A stretch of 64,000 bases of DNA from the NCBI RefSeq assembly GCF_000423945.1, contig NZ_AUIY01000001.1:372001-436000 (forward strand), given 5' to 3'. How positions within the stretch are numbered: position 1 is the stretch's first letter; each line of letters starts with the position of its first letter. This DNA comes from Butyrivibrio sp. XPD2002. Lineage in GTDB: Bacteria; Bacillota; Clostridia; Lachnospirales; Lachnospiraceae. Shown piece by piece: positions 63,426 through 64,000 of the stretch. The notes beneath the pieces are model-generated. The model ran no database searches, had not been told where the DNA came from, and saw only the letters and a list, made by a program, of their open reading frames with translations. A program made the position numbers and the translations under genes.

Positions 63426-64000
63426 TTACTGACCGGAAGCCTTATCTCCGGTATTTCTCTCTGAATTAAGTTTTCGCCCTGTTATGATATGAGAGAAAAA
63501 TGCAGCCATTCCTCTTGGCTTATATTTTTCAAGCTCATTCTTATTAACAAGTTCTGCAGCAATCTGTTCGAACGCCTTAGCTGATTTAGAATTTGGATAC
63601 TGTATTGAAACGGGTGACTGCTGCATTACACCACGAGCCAGCATCTGATCCTGTGGAATAGCACCGAGATATGTTAATGGCAATTTCAAATATCTGGCAA
63701 CTACTGCATTTAATTTATTAAATAACTGTTGTCCCTCATCGCTTGTTGCTACTCTGTTGGAGACAACCTTGATCATCGTATTATCTCTTGAAAATCTCTC
63801 CTGCTGGTTAAGTGCCTTAAGCAGTGAGTATGAGTCGGTTATTGATGTGGGTTCAGGTGTTGTCACAAGTATGATCTCGCCGCTTGCAACAAGGAATTCC
63901 ATGACCGCATTGGAAATACCGGCTCCTGTATCTATGATTATCGTATCCGCGATAGCATCGAGCTCTGCGAGATTAACGATAATATCTACAAGATATTTTC
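63426..64000 (-). CDS. flhG: Flagellar number regulator FlhG (MinD-like ATPase), 3' part only
   Basis: The gene enters from the right edge; about 191 C-terminal residues are visible. The start of the visible part reads ADTIIIDTGAGISNAVMEFL, matching the Walker B/switch region of FlhG/YlxH. Then LVTTPEPTSITDSYSLLKAL and the C-terminal ...YLKLPLTYLGAIPQDQMLARGVMQQSP follow. FlhG limits flagellar number by acting on FlhF. It is the first visible gene of the operon; flhF is expected just outside. Confidence 0.92.
   Translation of the reverse strand, partial: KYLVDIIVNLAELDAIADTIIIDTGAGISNAVMEFLVASGEIILVTTPEPTSITDSYSLLKALNQQERFSRDNTMIKVVSNRVATSDEGQQLFNKLNAVVARYLKLPLTYLGAIPQDQMLARGVMQQSPVSIQYPNSKSAKAFEQIAAELVNKNELEKYKPRGMAAFFSHIITGRKLNSERNTGDKASGQ

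Overview
The window looks like chromosomal DNA of an anaerobic, motile, low-to-medium GC Firmicute of the Lachnospiraceae type; a Butyrivibrio or Pseudobutyrivibrio relative fits best. The evidence is a six-subunit Ech-type [NiFe] hydrogenase with hypFCDE, a Clostridia-style flagellar/chemotaxis operon (flhG, ycgR, cheB, cheA, cheW, cheC, cheD, fliA, fapA) running into rpsB-tsf, a MecA adaptor, RNase Y beside recA-recX, a CBS/DRTGG family II pyrophosphatase, and canonical sigma-A promoters. The genus is an inference from gene content. I see no prophage, insertion sequence or CRISPR array. Almost every gene lies on the minus strand; only a 66-residue ORF and the 1423-residue BcrA/D-type protein lie on the plus strand, so the minus strand is probably the leading strand here.

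Layout in plus coordinates. 1-3.5 kb: 5' part of a GH2 glycosidase with flanking palindromes, an HD-GYP protein, tRNA-Leu(CAA), a small membrane protein and an alpha/beta hydrolase. 3.5-8.1 kb: a secreted transglutaminase-like/Big2 protein, the pyrophosphatase, and a secreted PPC-domain protein followed by a fragment of itself. 8.2-13.7 kb: a dtxR-rsmF-ABC-ABC operon whose exporter has one degenerate ATP site. 13.9-17.3 kb: rny, recX, recA, with two SOS boxes on the recA promoter. 17.4-19.6 kb: an unusual cluster of an unknown protein, a sigma-70-like protein lacking region 4, and a rhomboid/Der1-like membrane protein with a zinc ribbon. 19.8-24.1 kb: the large BcrA/D-type protein. 24.1-26.9 kb: a three-gene cluster around a DUF6765-like protein, plus a coiled-coil/SH3-like protein. 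27-31.8 kb: a GAF-fused ABC ATPase with an FtsX-like permease that has a huge coiled coil. 32-37.1 kb: metA, ligA, rluF-like, mecA. 37.2-47.4 kb: hypE, hypD, hypC, hypF and echF to echA. 47.5-50 kb: an OhrR-type regulator and minE, minD, minC. 50.1-51.9 kb: tsf and rpsB. 52.1-64 kb: the distal flagellar/chemotaxis operon, including several poorly known genes.

Working together: Ech oxidises reduced ferredoxin to H2 and pumps ions, and HypC-F build its Fe(CN)2CO centre. CheA, CheW, CheB, CheC and CheD, a PilZ brake, FlhG and FliA control swimming and flagellar number. The best candidates for undescribed biology are the sigma-like/rhomboid-like pair, the DUF6765 trio, the GAF-ABC/coiled-coil permease, the alanine-rich tails on EchC and EchF, and several structured leaders or palindromic operators.
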